NCBI GenBank assembly: GCA_003112755.1
Contig: BFBT01000001.1
Coordinates: forward strand, 744,001 to 808,000
DNA: 64,000 nt
Reading direction: 5' to 3'
Source: Lawsonibacter asaccharolyticus
GTDB taxonomy: Bacteria > Bacillota > Clostridia > Oscillospirales > Oscillospiraceae
Each line of letters opens with the position of its first letter. Position 1 is the stretch's first letter. This document shows positions 48,093 through 55,845 of the stretch, one piece after another. The translations under genes were made by a program, and so were the position numbers. The notes beneath the pieces are model-generated. The model did no database searches. It had not been told where the DNA came from and saw nothing but the letters and a program-made list of their open reading frames with translations.

Positions 48093-48949
48093 GCCGACTC
48101 CCCCTTTCCGATCAAGAGCATGATATCCTCCAGCGTCACCCGGTCCAGCATCAGGCCGGGGTATTTCCGGGCAAAGGCCGCCCGGTCCCGTACCAGCGCT
48201 TCACAGCCGAAGCTGCCCTTCCGCACCCGCACCAGATCTCCGGGCTGGATGTCCCGCAGCTGGGCCTGGGTGCAGCCCAGCTTGGCATAGTGCTCCAGAA
48301 TGGCGTCCTTGCTGTCCGAGAGCACCACGCGGCCCTGGTGGATGTAGGTGATATAGTCTGCGATCTTCTCCAGGTCGCTGGTGATATGGCTGGAAATAAG
48401 GATCGCGTGCTCCTCGTCCTCGATAAAGCCCTGGAACTCGTCCAGGATCTCATCCCGCACCACCGGGTCCAGCCCCGCGGTAGCCTCGTCCAGGATCAGC
48501 AGCCGGGGTCGGTGGGCCAGGGCCGCCGCCAGGGACAGCTTCATTTTCATGCCCCGGGAGTATTCCTTGATAAATTTTTTCTCCGGCAGTTTGTATTTCT
48601 TCAGATACCGGCGGTAGAGCTCCTCGTCCCAACCCCGGTACACCGGCGCCAGAATGACGCCTACGTCCTTTGCCCGCAGGCTGTCATGGAAGAAGCACTC
48701 GTCCAGCACTACTCCCACATCCTGCTTGATCTCCTTCTCCCCCTCCAGATCATCCATCCCCAGCAGGGTGACGGTCCCGGCGTCCCGCCGGACCAGGTTC
48801 AGCAGGCATTTGATGGTGGTGGTCTTGCCCGCCCCGTTTTCCCCGATCAGCCCCATGATGGCTCCGCCGGGGACCCGGAAGGAGACATCCTCCAGGGCAA
48901 ATCCGTCGTATTCCTTCCGCAGTCCCTCTGCGACAATGATGTTTTCCAT
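48089..48949 (-). CDS. ABC transporter ATP-binding protein
   Basis: 286 residues with Walker A GENGAGKTT, Q-loop region VGVVLDECFF, signature YSRGMKMKLSLAAAL, Walker B LLILDEATAGLDP, and the switch His in ISSHITSD. A C-terminal extension of ~70 residues follows (RDRAAFARKYPGLMLDRVTL EDIML), as in BcrA-type export ATPases. Four-base coupling to the permease and five-base gap after the GntR gene make one operon. Confidence 0.92.
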   Translation of the reverse strand: MENIIVAEGLRKEYDGFALEDVSFRVPGGAIMGLIGENGAGKTTTIKCLLNLVRRDAGTVTLLGMDDLEGEKEIKQDVGVVLDECFFHDSLRAKDVGVILAPVYRGWDEELYRRYLKKYKLPEKKFIKEYSRGMKMKLSLAAALAHRPRLLILDEATAGLDPVVRDEILDEFQGFIEDEEHAILISSHITSDLEKIADYITYIHQGRVVLSDSKDAILEHYAKLGCTQAQLRDIQPGDLVRVRKGSFGCEALVRDRAAFARKYPGLMLDRVTLEDIMLLIGKGESA

Positions 48950-48953
48950 CGCT

Positions 48954-49328
48954 TTACACCTCTTGATACAGCTCTGTCAGCATTTCCTTCAGCTCCTCCA
49001 GAGACACCGCCCCGCGTCGGGCCTCTTCGATGGCCTGGGTGAGCTTTTCCTCCACCCGGCGCAGCTGGGCCTCCCGCAGCAGCTCCCGGTTCTGAGGGGC
49101 TACAAAGCACCCCTTTCCCGGCACATTCTCCAGGAATCCGTCCCGCTCCAGCTCCTCATAGGCCCGCTTGGTGGTGATGACGGAGATCCGCAGCTCCTTG
49201 GCCAGCAGGCGCATGGAAGGCAGGGCGTCCCCTGCCGCCAGCGCGCCTGCCATGATCTGCTCCTTGACCTGGTCCGTGATCTGTTCGTAGATCGGCTTTC
49301 CACTGGAATTACTGATGATGATGTCCAC
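48954..49328 (-). CDS. GntR-family (YtrA subfamily) repressor
   Basis: 124 residues. GTG start at 49328 gives the classic MDIIISNSSGKPIYEQITDQ opening and a spacing of six from AAGGTG. Winged helix: GALAAGDALPSMRLLAKELR, ISVITTKRAYEELERDGFLE, NVPGKGCFVAPQNRE. Only a short dimerisation tail follows, as in YtrA. First gene of the GntR-ATPase-permease operon and the likely binder of the palindrome at 49429. Confidence 0.88.
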   Translation of the reverse strand: MDIIISNSSGKPIYEQITDQVKEQIMAGALAAGDALPSMRLLAKELRISVITTKRAYEELERDGFLENVPGKGCFVAPQNRELLREAQLRRVEEKLTQAIEEARRGAVSLEELKEMLTELYQEV

Positions 49329-49428
49329 TTGCGGCACCTTATAAGCACCCCGCCAGACCAGGCGTGCGGCGTCCGGACCGCCGCCGGCCCGCCCAGGGGA
49401 GCGCTTATCCTTTCTCTCGGGTCATATT

Positions 49429-49475
49429 GTATATATACTATATGCACAGTATAACAGTCATTTTCCTTTTGTCAA
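49429..49475 (-). promoter_or_regulatory. Promoter and operator of the GntR-ABC operon
   Basis: On the minus strand TTGACA (fwd 49470-49475), 16 bases, TATACT (fwd 49448-49453). Directly downstream GTGCATATAGTATATATAC (fwd 49429-49447) is a 19-bp palindrome with two mismatched pairs, placed on the transcription start, as expected for YtrA-type autorepression. Confidence 0.72.
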
Positions 49476-49608
49476 TAGGCCGGCCCTATTTTTTTGAAAA
49501 AATTGTGGGCCGCCCGAAAGGCCTTCTCTCAGGAAAGGCGGCACGGCGCATACCGCCATAAATGAGGGGGCGGCCTTCCATGGAGATGCAGGCCTGCAGG
49601 GAACAGCG

Positions 49609-49649
49609 AAAGCCGCCCCCTCCGCCAAGCTGGCGAAAGGGGCGGCTTT
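49609..49649. terminator. Terminator downstream of DegV gene
   Basis: AAAGCCGCCCC (49609-49619) pairs with GGGGCGGCTTT (49639-49649), with a small inner hairpin (CGCCAAGCTGGCG). The rest of 49329-49669 holds a second GC-rich repeat of GGGGGCGGC and no gene. Confidence 0.7.
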
Positions 49650-49669
49650 TTCCGCAATCCCGCAAAATA

Positions 49670-50515
49670 TTATTCCTGATCCAGGTAGACCACTACGGCT
49701 CCGTCGGGGCCCACATGGGTACCCACCACAGCCCCCACAGAATTCTGCTCCACCCGGGCCGGGTGATACTTCTCCACCACCCGCTCCCGCAGCTGGTCAC
49801 AGAGGTTGTGGGTCTGGGTATATCCAAAGTACAGGGGCAGACGGGGCTCAGGATGGATCTCGTCCCCCATCAGCTTCAGCAGGTTGTCCAGGCCGTTCTT
49901 GACCCCCAGGCCCTTGCCCAGGATGCCCACCTCTCCCTCCCGCAGGGTGATGAGGGGCTTCACCTTCAGCAGCGTCCCCACCACCGCCATGGAGGCGGGC
50001 AGGCGTCCCCCCTTATGCAGATACTCCAGGGTGTTCACGATGCCGAACAGGCGCACCCGGTGGCTGGCGGATTCCACCTGCTCCGCGATCTCCCGTGCGG
50101 ACAGCCCCTCATCCCGCAGCACGCAGGCGAAGTCTACCAGCATTCGCAGCCCGCACAGGGCCTGCTGGGAGTCCACGATATAGATCTCGTCGTAGCCGCT
50201 GAGCTCCTTGGCCAGCTGAGCGCTCTGGAAAGTGCCGCTGAGCTTGGAAGCCAGCAGCACACACACCAGGCTGTCCCCCGCGTCCCGTACCTGCTCAAAA
50301 TGGGCCAGAAAGTCCTGGGGGGTGGGCTGGCTGGTGGTCGGCAGGCTCTCCGCCTGGGCCAGCCGTCGAAAATACTCCTGGTGGGTGATCTCCACATTCT
50401 CCCGGAAGGCCTCCTCCCCGAAGTTCACCAGCAGCGGGACCACTCGCACCCCCTTCTGCTCCGCCTCTTCCGGCAGGATATCGGATGTGCTGTCGGTCAG
50501 GATCTGAACGGACAT
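49670..50515 (-). CDS. DegV-family fatty-acid-binding protein
   Basis: 281 residues. MSVQILTDSTSDILPEEAEQ opens the family, with TSQPTPQDFLAHFEQ, VLLASKLSGTFQSAQLAKE, YIVDSQQALCGLRMLV and LGIVNTLEYLHKGGRLPASM, residues that coordinate the fatty-acid carboxylate in FakB proteins. The ATG at 50515 is preceded by GGGAGG at nine bases. FakB presents fatty acid to the FakA kinase for incorporation into phospholipid. Starts 3 bases after the MarR-family gene ends, so both are in one operon. Confidence 0.88.
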   Translation of the reverse strand: MSVQILTDSTSDILPEEAEQKGVRVVPLLVNFGEEAFRENVEITHQEYFRRLAQAESLPTTSQPTPQDFLAHFEQVRDAGDSLVCVLLASKLSGTFQSAQLAKELSGYDEIYIVDSQQALCGLRMLVDFACVLRDEGLSAREIAEQVESASHRVRLFGIVNTLEYLHKGGRLPASMAVVGTLLKVKPLITLREGEVGILGKGLGVKNGLDNLLKLMGDEIHPEPRLPLYFGYTQTHNLCDQLRERVVEKYHPARVEQNSVGAVVGTHVGPDGAVVVYLDQE

Positions 50516-50517
50516 GG

Positions 50518-51012
50518 TCAAGAACCTCCCTTTTTTTCACTGACGCCGGTCTTCCCCGGCCGCTTCAACGAGTCGAACAGCTCGTCCAGCTGACGCAGGC
50601 ACTGGACCAGCACCTGGGACTCCTCCTCATTCAGACGGCTGCATACCCGGTGGACTACCCGGCCATAGAACTGGGTATGGACCCGGCTGGCCTCCGCCCC
50701 CTTCTCAGTCAGCAGGACCCGTATCACCCGTCGGTCCCGGTTCTCCCTCTCCCGGACCAGGTATCCCTTCCGCACCAGAGTGTTCACCGCTACCGTCAGC
50801 GAGCTGACCTGGATGGAGAGGCCGTCGGCGATGCCTGTCATGGTGTTGCGGCCATCCGCCATCCGCTCCCCCACTGCATCCAGCACGTGCAGTTCCCGCA
50901 CGGAGAGGTCATCCGCCCCCACGTGGTGCAGGGCCCGCTCCTCCAGATCCATGATATGGTCGAACATGTGGTCCAAAAAGCTCTTGAAATAGCGCTCCTG
51001 CTCCGCTGTCAC
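50518..51012 (-). CDS. MarR-family regulator linked to DegV (FabT-like?)
   Basis: 164 residues. Winged helix core DDLSVRELHVLDAVGERMAD, MTGIADGLSIQVSSLTVAVN, TLVRKGYLVRERENRDRRVI (D-x-R-D/R wing), then VHRVCSRLNEEESQVLVQCL. GTG start after GGGGGAGAG. The neighbour encodes a fatty-acid-binding DegV protein and the operator resembles TTTGA/TCAAA boxes of FabT, so lipid-responsive control is a reasonable inference. General MarR of unknown ligand is the fallback. Confidence 0.82.
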   Translation of the reverse strand: MTAEQERYFKSFLDHMFDHIMDLEERALHHVGADDLSVRELHVLDAVGERMADGRNTMTGIADGLSIQVSSLTVAVNTLVRKGYLVRERENRDRRVIRVLLTEKGAEASRVHTQFYGRVVHRVCSRLNEEESQVLVQCLRQLDELFDSLKRPGKTGVSEKKGGS

Positions 51013-51047
51013 CGGGCTCTCCCCCTCTCCGCCGGCAAGTATTTTTC

Positions 51048-51107
51048 TTTGAATTTCAAATAGTTTGAAGTTCTAATTATTTTACTCTGTCCTTTTCGTC
51101 CTGTCAA
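51048..51107 (-). promoter_or_regulatory. Promoter with TTTGAA/TTCAAA operators of the marR-degV operon
   Basis: Minus-strand promoter TTGACA (fwd 51102-51107), 17 bases, TAAAAT (fwd 51079-51084). Downstream, TTTGAA-T-TTCAAA (51048-51060) is a perfect palindrome, and its right half forms a second one with TTTGAA at 51064-51069 (TTCAAA-TAG-TTTGAA). Three alternating half-sites at the start of transcription suggest cooperative autorepression. Confidence 0.72.
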
Positions 51108-51125
51108 GTATTCCCACAAATTTTC

Positions 51126-51154
51126 TGGACTTTCCCCGGCAAATCGGCTATACT
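51126..51154 (+). promoter_or_regulatory. Promoter of the CmpB-like gene
   Basis: TGGACT (51126-51131), 17 bases, TATACT (51149-51154). Back to back with the leftward marR promoter. Confidence 0.55.
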
Positions 51155-51209
51155 TCTTAACAGACAGACATGGACGCATCCCACGCAGCCTGAGGGCAGG
51201 AGGTATCTT

Positions 51210-52133
51210 TTGCATTCTTTTTATTTGTTTTTATGGATCTTTTTTATTTATTCCTTTCTCGGCTGGTGCCTGGAGGTCTGCTTTTTCGCCCTGAACACCG
51301 GTAAATTTGTCAACCGCGGCTTTCTCAACGGCCCGGTCTGTCCCATCTACGGCTTTGGCGTGGTCATCGTGGTCCTCTGCCTCACCCCTCTTATGGAGAA
51401 CACACTCCTGCTCTTTCTGGGCTCGGTGCTCCTCACTTCCCTGCTGGAACTGGGGGTTGGCTTCGCGCTGGAGAAGCTTTTCCATCAGCGCTGGTGGGAC
51501 TACACCAACGAGCCTTTCAACCTGGGCGGCTATATCTGCCTGCGCTTCTCCCTGGCCTGGGGGCTGGCCTGCCTGCTGGTGATGGAGATCATCCACCCCT
51601 CGGTGCTATGGCTTATCCGCCACATCCCCCACACCCTGGGCCTGGTCCTGCTGGCCTGCTTCGTCTCCGTCATGGCGGTGGACCTGACCGCCACCGTGCG
51701 CACCATCGCCCGGATCAACCGCAGCCTGGGCCAAATCGACGAGCTGGCCGGCCGTATCAAGGCTCTCTCCAATGATTTGGGCGAAAATTTGGCTGACCGG
51801 GTGCTGGACGCAGCCGAGAAAGGTGCGGACTGGAAGGAGTCCCTGGCCGACCGGCGTGAGGACCTGATGGAGGATCTGGCCAGTTGGAAAGAGGAGCTGG
51901 CCGAGCAGCGCAGCGAATATCAGCTGGATCTGGCGCTGCGCCGGGCCCAGCGTCTGGAGGAGCTGGAACAGCTGCGCAAATCCCTGAGCGAGCTGCTGGA
52001 CCGCCACACCTTCGGTCAACGCCGCCTGCTGCGGGCTTTCCCCCAGATGCGCTCCATCGACCACAAGCAGGCCCTGGAGCGGCTGCGCCAGCGTCAGAAG
52101 GAGCGTCAGGAGAAAAAAGGCGGGTCTGTGTGA
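51210..52133 (+). CDS. CmpB-family putative ABC-transporter type IV membrane protein
   Basis: 307 residues, TTG start with GGCAGGAGG six bases upstream. Four to five hydrophobic segments with the family signature FIYSFLGWCLEVCFFALNTG, KFVNRGFLNGPVCPIYGFGV, LLELGVGFALEKLFHQRWWD Y and FNLGGYICLRFSLAWG. After the membrane part a ~150-residue cytoplasmic coiled coil follows (SLGQIDELAGRIKALSNDLG ... LRRAQRLEELEQLRKSLSEL). No ATPase partner nearby, so transport function is doubtful; a membrane scaffold is equally possible. Confidence 0.8.
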   Translation: MHSFYLFLWIFFIYSFLGWCLEVCFFALNTGKFVNRGFLNGPVCPIYGFGVVIVVLCLTPLMENTLLLFLGSVLLTSLLELGVGFALEKLFHQRWWDYTNEPFNLGGYICLRFSLAWGLACLLVMEIIHPSVLWLIRHIPHTLGLVLLACFVSVMAVDLTATVRTIARINRSLGQIDELAGRIKALSNDLGENLADRVLDAAEKGADWKESLADRREDLMEDLASWKEELAEQRSEYQLDLALRRAQRLEELEQLRKSLSELLDRHTFGQRRLLRAFPQMRSIDHKQALERLRQRQKERQEKKGGSV

Positions 52134-52201
52134 TCTTCCTTTGCAGTATCTGTTATTTTGTGATATACTAACGATAACCACTTTTGAAAGGGGGCTCTCC
52201 C

Positions 52202-52735
52202 TTGGATGAGCTTTTGGACCTGAAGCAGCGGCTGGAGCAGGAGCGTCCCACCCCCTGGGCGGAGCTGCCTGATCTGGCCCTTTACATGGATCAGATCATC
52301 TCCTACATGCCCCGCCAGCTGATCCATTTCGACGACGGCGAGGTCCTCACCTCTGCCATGGTCAACAACTATATCAAGGACGGTCTGGTCCCCCGGGCGG
52401 ACGGGAAGCGGTACGGTCCCATCCATCTGGGCTACCTCACCGCCGTGTGCGCCCTGAAGCGGGTGCTCTCCGTGCGGGACATGAAGGTGCTCGTCTCCGC
52501 CGGGGAAAAGCGGGAGAAGCCGCCGGAGGAGCTGTACGCCTACTTCCTCCAGGCCCTGGACCGGGCGCTGAATGAGACCGCCCAATCCCTGCCACCCCAG
52601 GCCGCCCCCGAGGACCTGCCCCGCCTGGCCCTGGACCTGGCCCTGCGCAGCTATGCCAGCCAGCTGGCCTGTGCACGCATCCTGGATATTCTCCAGCCCC
52701 CGTGCGAGGAGGCCCCAAAAAAGGCAAAAAAGTGA
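52202..52735 (+). CDS. DUF1836 protein (HTH-like)
   Basis: 177 residues. LDLKQRLEQERPTPWAELPD, LALYMDQIISYMPRQLIHF, LTSAMVNNYIKDGLVPRADG and KRYGPIHLGYLTAVCALKRV are the DUF1836 block, a MerR-like helix-turn-helix predicted in Firmicutes. TTG start at 52202 is preceded by AAAGGGGG at seven bases (the frame extends six codons upstream). It is the first gene of a run with degV and prmA and may regulate them. Confidence 0.82.
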   Translation: MDELLDLKQRLEQERPTPWAELPDLALYMDQIISYMPRQLIHFDDGEVLTSAMVNNYIKDGLVPRADGKRYGPIHLGYLTAVCALKRVLSVRDMKVLVSAGEKREKPPEELYAYFLQALDRALNETAQSLPPQAAPEDLPRLALDLALRSYASQLACARILDILQPPCEEAPKKAKK

Positions 52736-52795
52736 TCTCATCGCGATCCCTTCGGAGCGGCACCGCTCCAGTTCAAATATCAGGAGGTCAATCTT

Positions 52796-53668
52796 ATGTC
52801 CGACTTCATCATTCTCACCGACTCCTCCGCCGACCTGAGCGGAGAGATGGCCCAGGCTGCGGACGTGCAGGTACTTCCCCTCACTTTCACCATCGGCGGG
52901 GCCGATTACCACAACTACCCCGACAACCGGGAGATGGACCCCCATCTCTTCTACCAGCGCCTCCGTGCCGGCGAGGTGGCTACCACCGCCGCAGTCAACA
53001 TGAACCAGTATGTGGAGGCCATCGAGCCCCTGCTCCAGGCTGGCCGGGACGTGCTGGTACTGGCTTTCTCCTCCGGTCTGTCGGCCACCTTCCAGTCCTC
53101 CAAGCTGGCGGTGGAGGAGCTGAGTGAGAAGTACCCGGAGCGGAAGCTGTACACTGTGGACACCCTGTGCGCCTCCCTGGGCCAGGGGCTGCTTGTGTGG
53201 TACGCCGCCCAGGAGCGGAAGAAGGGCCGCACCATCGAGGAGGTCCGGGACTGGGCCGAGGCCAACAAGCTCTCCCTCTGCCACCAGTTCACGGTGGATG
53301 ACCTGCACTTCCTCAAGCGGGGCGGGCGCATCTCCGCCACCACCGCCGTGGTGGGCTCCATGCTCCAGATCAAGCCTGTGCTCCACGTGGACGACGAGGG
53401 GCACCTCATCAACATCGGCAAGGCCAGGGGCCGGCAGTCCTCCCTGAAGGCCCTGGTAGACAAGATGGAAAAGACCGTCACCGAGGCGGGGAAACAGACC
53501 GTCTTCATCAGCCACGGCGACTGCCTGGAGGACGCGGAGGCCGTGGCCCAGATGGTCCGGGAGCGCTTCGGCACCCAGGACATCCGCATCAACTATGTGG
53601 GCCCCGTCATCGGCGCCCACTCCGGCCCCGGCACCCTGGCCCTGTTTTATCTGGGCACTCAGCGCTGA
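52796..53668 (+). CDS. DegV-family fatty-acid-binding protein (second copy)
   Basis: 290 residues. MSDFIILTDSSADLSGEMAQ, TFTIGGADYHNYPDNREMDP, TAAVNMNQYVEAIEPLLQAG, LAFSSGLSATFQSSKLAVEE, TVDTLCASLGQGLLVWYAAQ and HFLKRGGRISATTAVVGSML mark a FakB-type lipid-binding protein of a different subgroup from the copy at 49670. AGGAGG lies at seven bases. Co-directional between DUF1836 and prmA. Two DegV proteins 2.3 kb apart may present different acyl chains. Confidence 0.9.
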   Translation: MSDFIILTDSSADLSGEMAQAADVQVLPLTFTIGGADYHNYPDNREMDPHLFYQRLRAGEVATTAAVNMNQYVEAIEPLLQAGRDVLVLAFSSGLSATFQSSKLAVEELSEKYPERKLYTVDTLCASLGQGLLVWYAAQERKKGRTIEEVRDWAEANKLSLCHQFTVDDLHFLKRGGRISATTAVVGSMLQIKPVLHVDDEGHLINIGKARGRQSSLKALVDKMEKTVTEAGKQTVFISHGDCLEDAEAVAQMVRERFGTQDIRINYVGPVIGAHSGPGTLALFYLGTQR

Positions 53669-53703
53669 GCCAACTTCTATTTTCATCACAAAGGAGCGTC
53701 TCC

Positions 53704-54660
53704 ATGGACGAGATCAAATGGCTGGAAGTGGCCGTCAACACCACCCCGGACCGCCTGGACGAGGTGACCGCCAAGCTGACCGCCGCGGGCATGACCGGGC
53801 TGGTCATCGAGGATGAGGGGGAGTTCCAGCAGTTTCTGGAGCAGAACCGGCAGTACTGGGACTATGTGGACCAGGAGCTGATGGACCGGATGCGGGGCGT
53901 CACCCGGGTGAAGTTCTACGTCACCGACGACGGGGCCGGCCGGGTCCAGCTGGAGCAGTACACACGTGGCCTGGACGCGGAGTACACCGTCACCCCCCTG
54001 ACGGACAACGATTGGGCGTACAGCTGGCAGAAGTACTATAAACCTCTGGAGGTCGGCCGGCGCCTCTATGTAGTGCCCGAGTGGATGCGGGATGAGCCCG
54101 TTCCAGAGGGCCGCAGCCCCCTGTACCTCAACCCCGGCCTCACCTTCGGCACCGGCTCCCACGCGTCCACCCAGCTCTGCCTGGAGGGGGTGGAGGAGCA
54201 CACCCTCACCGGCCGGCCCGTGCTGGACCTGGGCTGCGGCAGCGGCATCCTCTCCATCGCTGCTCTGTGCTTGGGTGCCAGCACCGCCGCCGCGGTGGAC
54301 ATCGACCCCAAAGCGGTGGATGTGGCCTATGAGAATGCCGCCCTCAACGGCATCGGCCGGGACCGCTATACCGTCCGGGCGGGAGATATCCTCTCCGACC
54401 GGGCGCTGGCCGCCCAGCTGGCCTGTCAGCGCTATCATCTGGTGCTGGCCAACATCGTGGCCGACGTGATCATCCCCCTGTCCGCTCAGGTCCCCGCTCT
54501 GCTGGCGGAGGATGGGGTGTTCCTGTGCTCCGGCATCATCGACACCCGCGCTCACGAGGTGGAGGAGGCCCTGGTCCGCCAGGGGCTGACCCTCACCGGC
54601 CGGCGGGAGAAGAACGGCTGGGTGGCCCTGGAGGCCCGCTGCCCCTCCCCCCGGGGCTGA
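53704..54660 (+). CDS. prmA: Ribosomal protein L11 methyltransferase
   Basis: 318 residues. Trimethylates lysines/amino terminus of L11. N-terminal substrate-recognition domain (WLEVAVNTTPDRLDEVTAKL, DNDWAYSWQKYYKPLEVGRR), then class I SAM fold with TFGTGSHASTQLCL, VLDLGCGSGILSIAALCLGA, AVDIDPKAVDVAYENAALNG and HLVLANIVADVIIPL. Full family length; AAAGGAG before the ATG. Closes the rightward run with a terminator 110 bases later. Confidence 0.93.
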   Translation: MDEIKWLEVAVNTTPDRLDEVTAKLTAAGMTGLVIEDEGEFQQFLEQNRQYWDYVDQELMDRMRGVTRVKFYVTDDGAGRVQLEQYTRGLDAEYTVTPLTDNDWAYSWQKYYKPLEVGRRLYVVPEWMRDEPVPEGRSPLYLNPGLTFGTGSHASTQLCLEGVEEHTLTGRPVLDLGCGSGILSIAALCLGASTAAAVDIDPKAVDVAYENAALNGIGRDRYTVRAGDILSDRALAAQLACQRYHLVLANIVADVIIPLSAQVPALLAEDGVFLCSGIIDTRAHEVEEALVRQGLTLTGRREKNGWVALEARCPSPRG

Positions 54661-54770
54661 TCTCCCCGTCCCCGCCCCCCGGCGCGGGCGGTTGGCAACA
54701 CATGGTTTTCCCTTGTCCCATTTGGGCTGATTTAGGCCTGCCCAACGATTTATTCGCCGAAATACACAGA

Positions 54771-54806
54771 AAAAGCTCCACCCTTGAACAGGTGGAGCTT
54801 TTCCCT
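54771..54806 (+). terminator. Terminator after prmA
   Basis: AAAAGCTCCACC (54771-54782) pairs with GGTGGAGCTTTT (54791-54802), then CCC. The remaining bases to 54925 change to low GC and contain nothing recognised. Confidence 0.82.
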
Positions 54807-54925
54807 AGTCTATGTTTGACCTGCATGCTGCAAACCTCAAAAGGCACATACCAACACACTGATGATGAAAATTTAGTATGCACTTTTTCAATACAAGCCC
54901 AGTCCAAAAATTAAAACGAGGCAGC

Positions 54926-55378
54926 TTACTTCGGCAGCTCGCTTTCTTCAACGGCAACTGCTTCAAGGTCAATATCGCTCCAATAAGCTCCAATGTCTGC
55001 ACTCGTAAAGTATTCAAAATTACCTGTTGAGGATTTTAGATTGCCAGTCTTTACTCCATAGCAGCCATAAATCAATTCGTAGGTCGTTCCGTCGGATAGA
55101 TTAAATCTAAAACTGGTTATCTTTGCTCCTGTGGTTTCTTCTACTTCTTTGAGTTCTAAGGTCAGCCCCTCGAACATATCATACAGGTCTTTTATAGTTT
55201 CTTCTGCATCAACAACTTTCTTTTCTGCTGAAACGGGCGCTCCCGCATAGCGGTACAGTTCAATGGTTTCAACATCTCCAACCTCAAATGGAAAGTTGAT
55301 ATTGACCGTTTTTTTGTTGCAGCCGACCAGCCAAAGCATTAAAACCAGTAAGGATATCAAAGCTATTGTTTTTTTCAT
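54926..55378 (-). CDS. Predicted lipoprotein (150 aa)
   Basis: Signal peptide MKKTIALISLLVLMLWLVGC with lipobox L-V-G-C. The mature part (FEVGDVETIELYRYAGAPVS, AEETIKDLYDMFEGLTLELK, ITSFRFNLSDGTTYELIYGC) resembles small exported beta-rich lipoproteins in clostridia with no assigned role. AT-rich codon use differs sharply from prmA and the CDF gene on either side. Downstream of the zinc-ribbon gene by 34 bases, likely one transcript. Confidence 0.75.
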   Translation of the reverse strand: MKKTIALISLLVLMLWLVGCNKKTVNINFPFEVGDVETIELYRYAGAPVSAEKKVVDAEETIKDLYDMFEGLTLELKEVEETTGAKITSFRFNLSDGTTYELIYGCYGVKTGNLKSSTGNFEYFTSADIGAYWSDIDLEAVAVEESELPK

Positions 55379-55412
55379 ACTACCATGCTCCTCTGTTAAA
55401 TCAGGATTTATA

Positions 55413-55643
55413 TTATTCGTTGCTGTCCATCCACATTAAAATCTTCTTACATTTAGGACAGTACCATGCAGTTTTTTCAAGAACAGAAGTTTCTACGCTG
55501 ATAGTTTTTCGGGTAAAAAAACCTTTTAGCCCACATTTTTTCTTTTCTTCATTAGAAGTAAATTCATACCAATGTCCACCACTTTGTCCAATACCTTCAA
55601 CAGTTCCTTGTTCCATTTCCATTCCACAATCTAAACATTTCAT
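55413..55643 (-). CDS. Zinc-ribbon protein (DUF6487/PF20097-like)
   Basis: 76 residues. MKCLDCGMEMEQGTVEGIGQ ... YCPKCKKILMWMD: two C-x2-C knuckles flanking a short beta domain, the layout of PF20097-type small zinc ribbons. TAGGAGGAAGTAGTAT precedes the ATG. Forms a two-gene unit with the lipoprotein. Low GC suggests recent acquisition. Confidence 0.75.
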   Translation of the reverse strand: MKCLDCGMEMEQGTVEGIGQSGGHWYEFTSNEEKKKCGLKGFFTRKTISVETSVLEKTAWYCPKCKKILMWMDSNE

Positions 55644-55686
55644 ATACTACTTCCTCCTAGGCAAATTGGGAATTTATTTTCTGTCT

Positions 55687-55715
55687 ATTTTATCATAGTT
55701 TTCTGCTCTGTTCAA
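55687..55715 (-). promoter_or_regulatory. Promoter of the zinc-ribbon/lipoprotein unit
   Basis: On the minus strand TTGAAC (fwd 55710-55715), 17 bases, TAAAAT (fwd 55687-55692), 44 bases before the ATG. Confidence 0.65.
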
Positions 55716-55845
55716 TGTATAGTAAAATCGATGGAGTTGGAGCCCATCAGTCCCGAAGTAAAAAGGGTCCCCACCTCCTTTTTCTTGACTGCTCCTTCCA
55801 GATGTGGGATAATAATAAAATTCCGAAATGACAGGAGGAGTCCCC

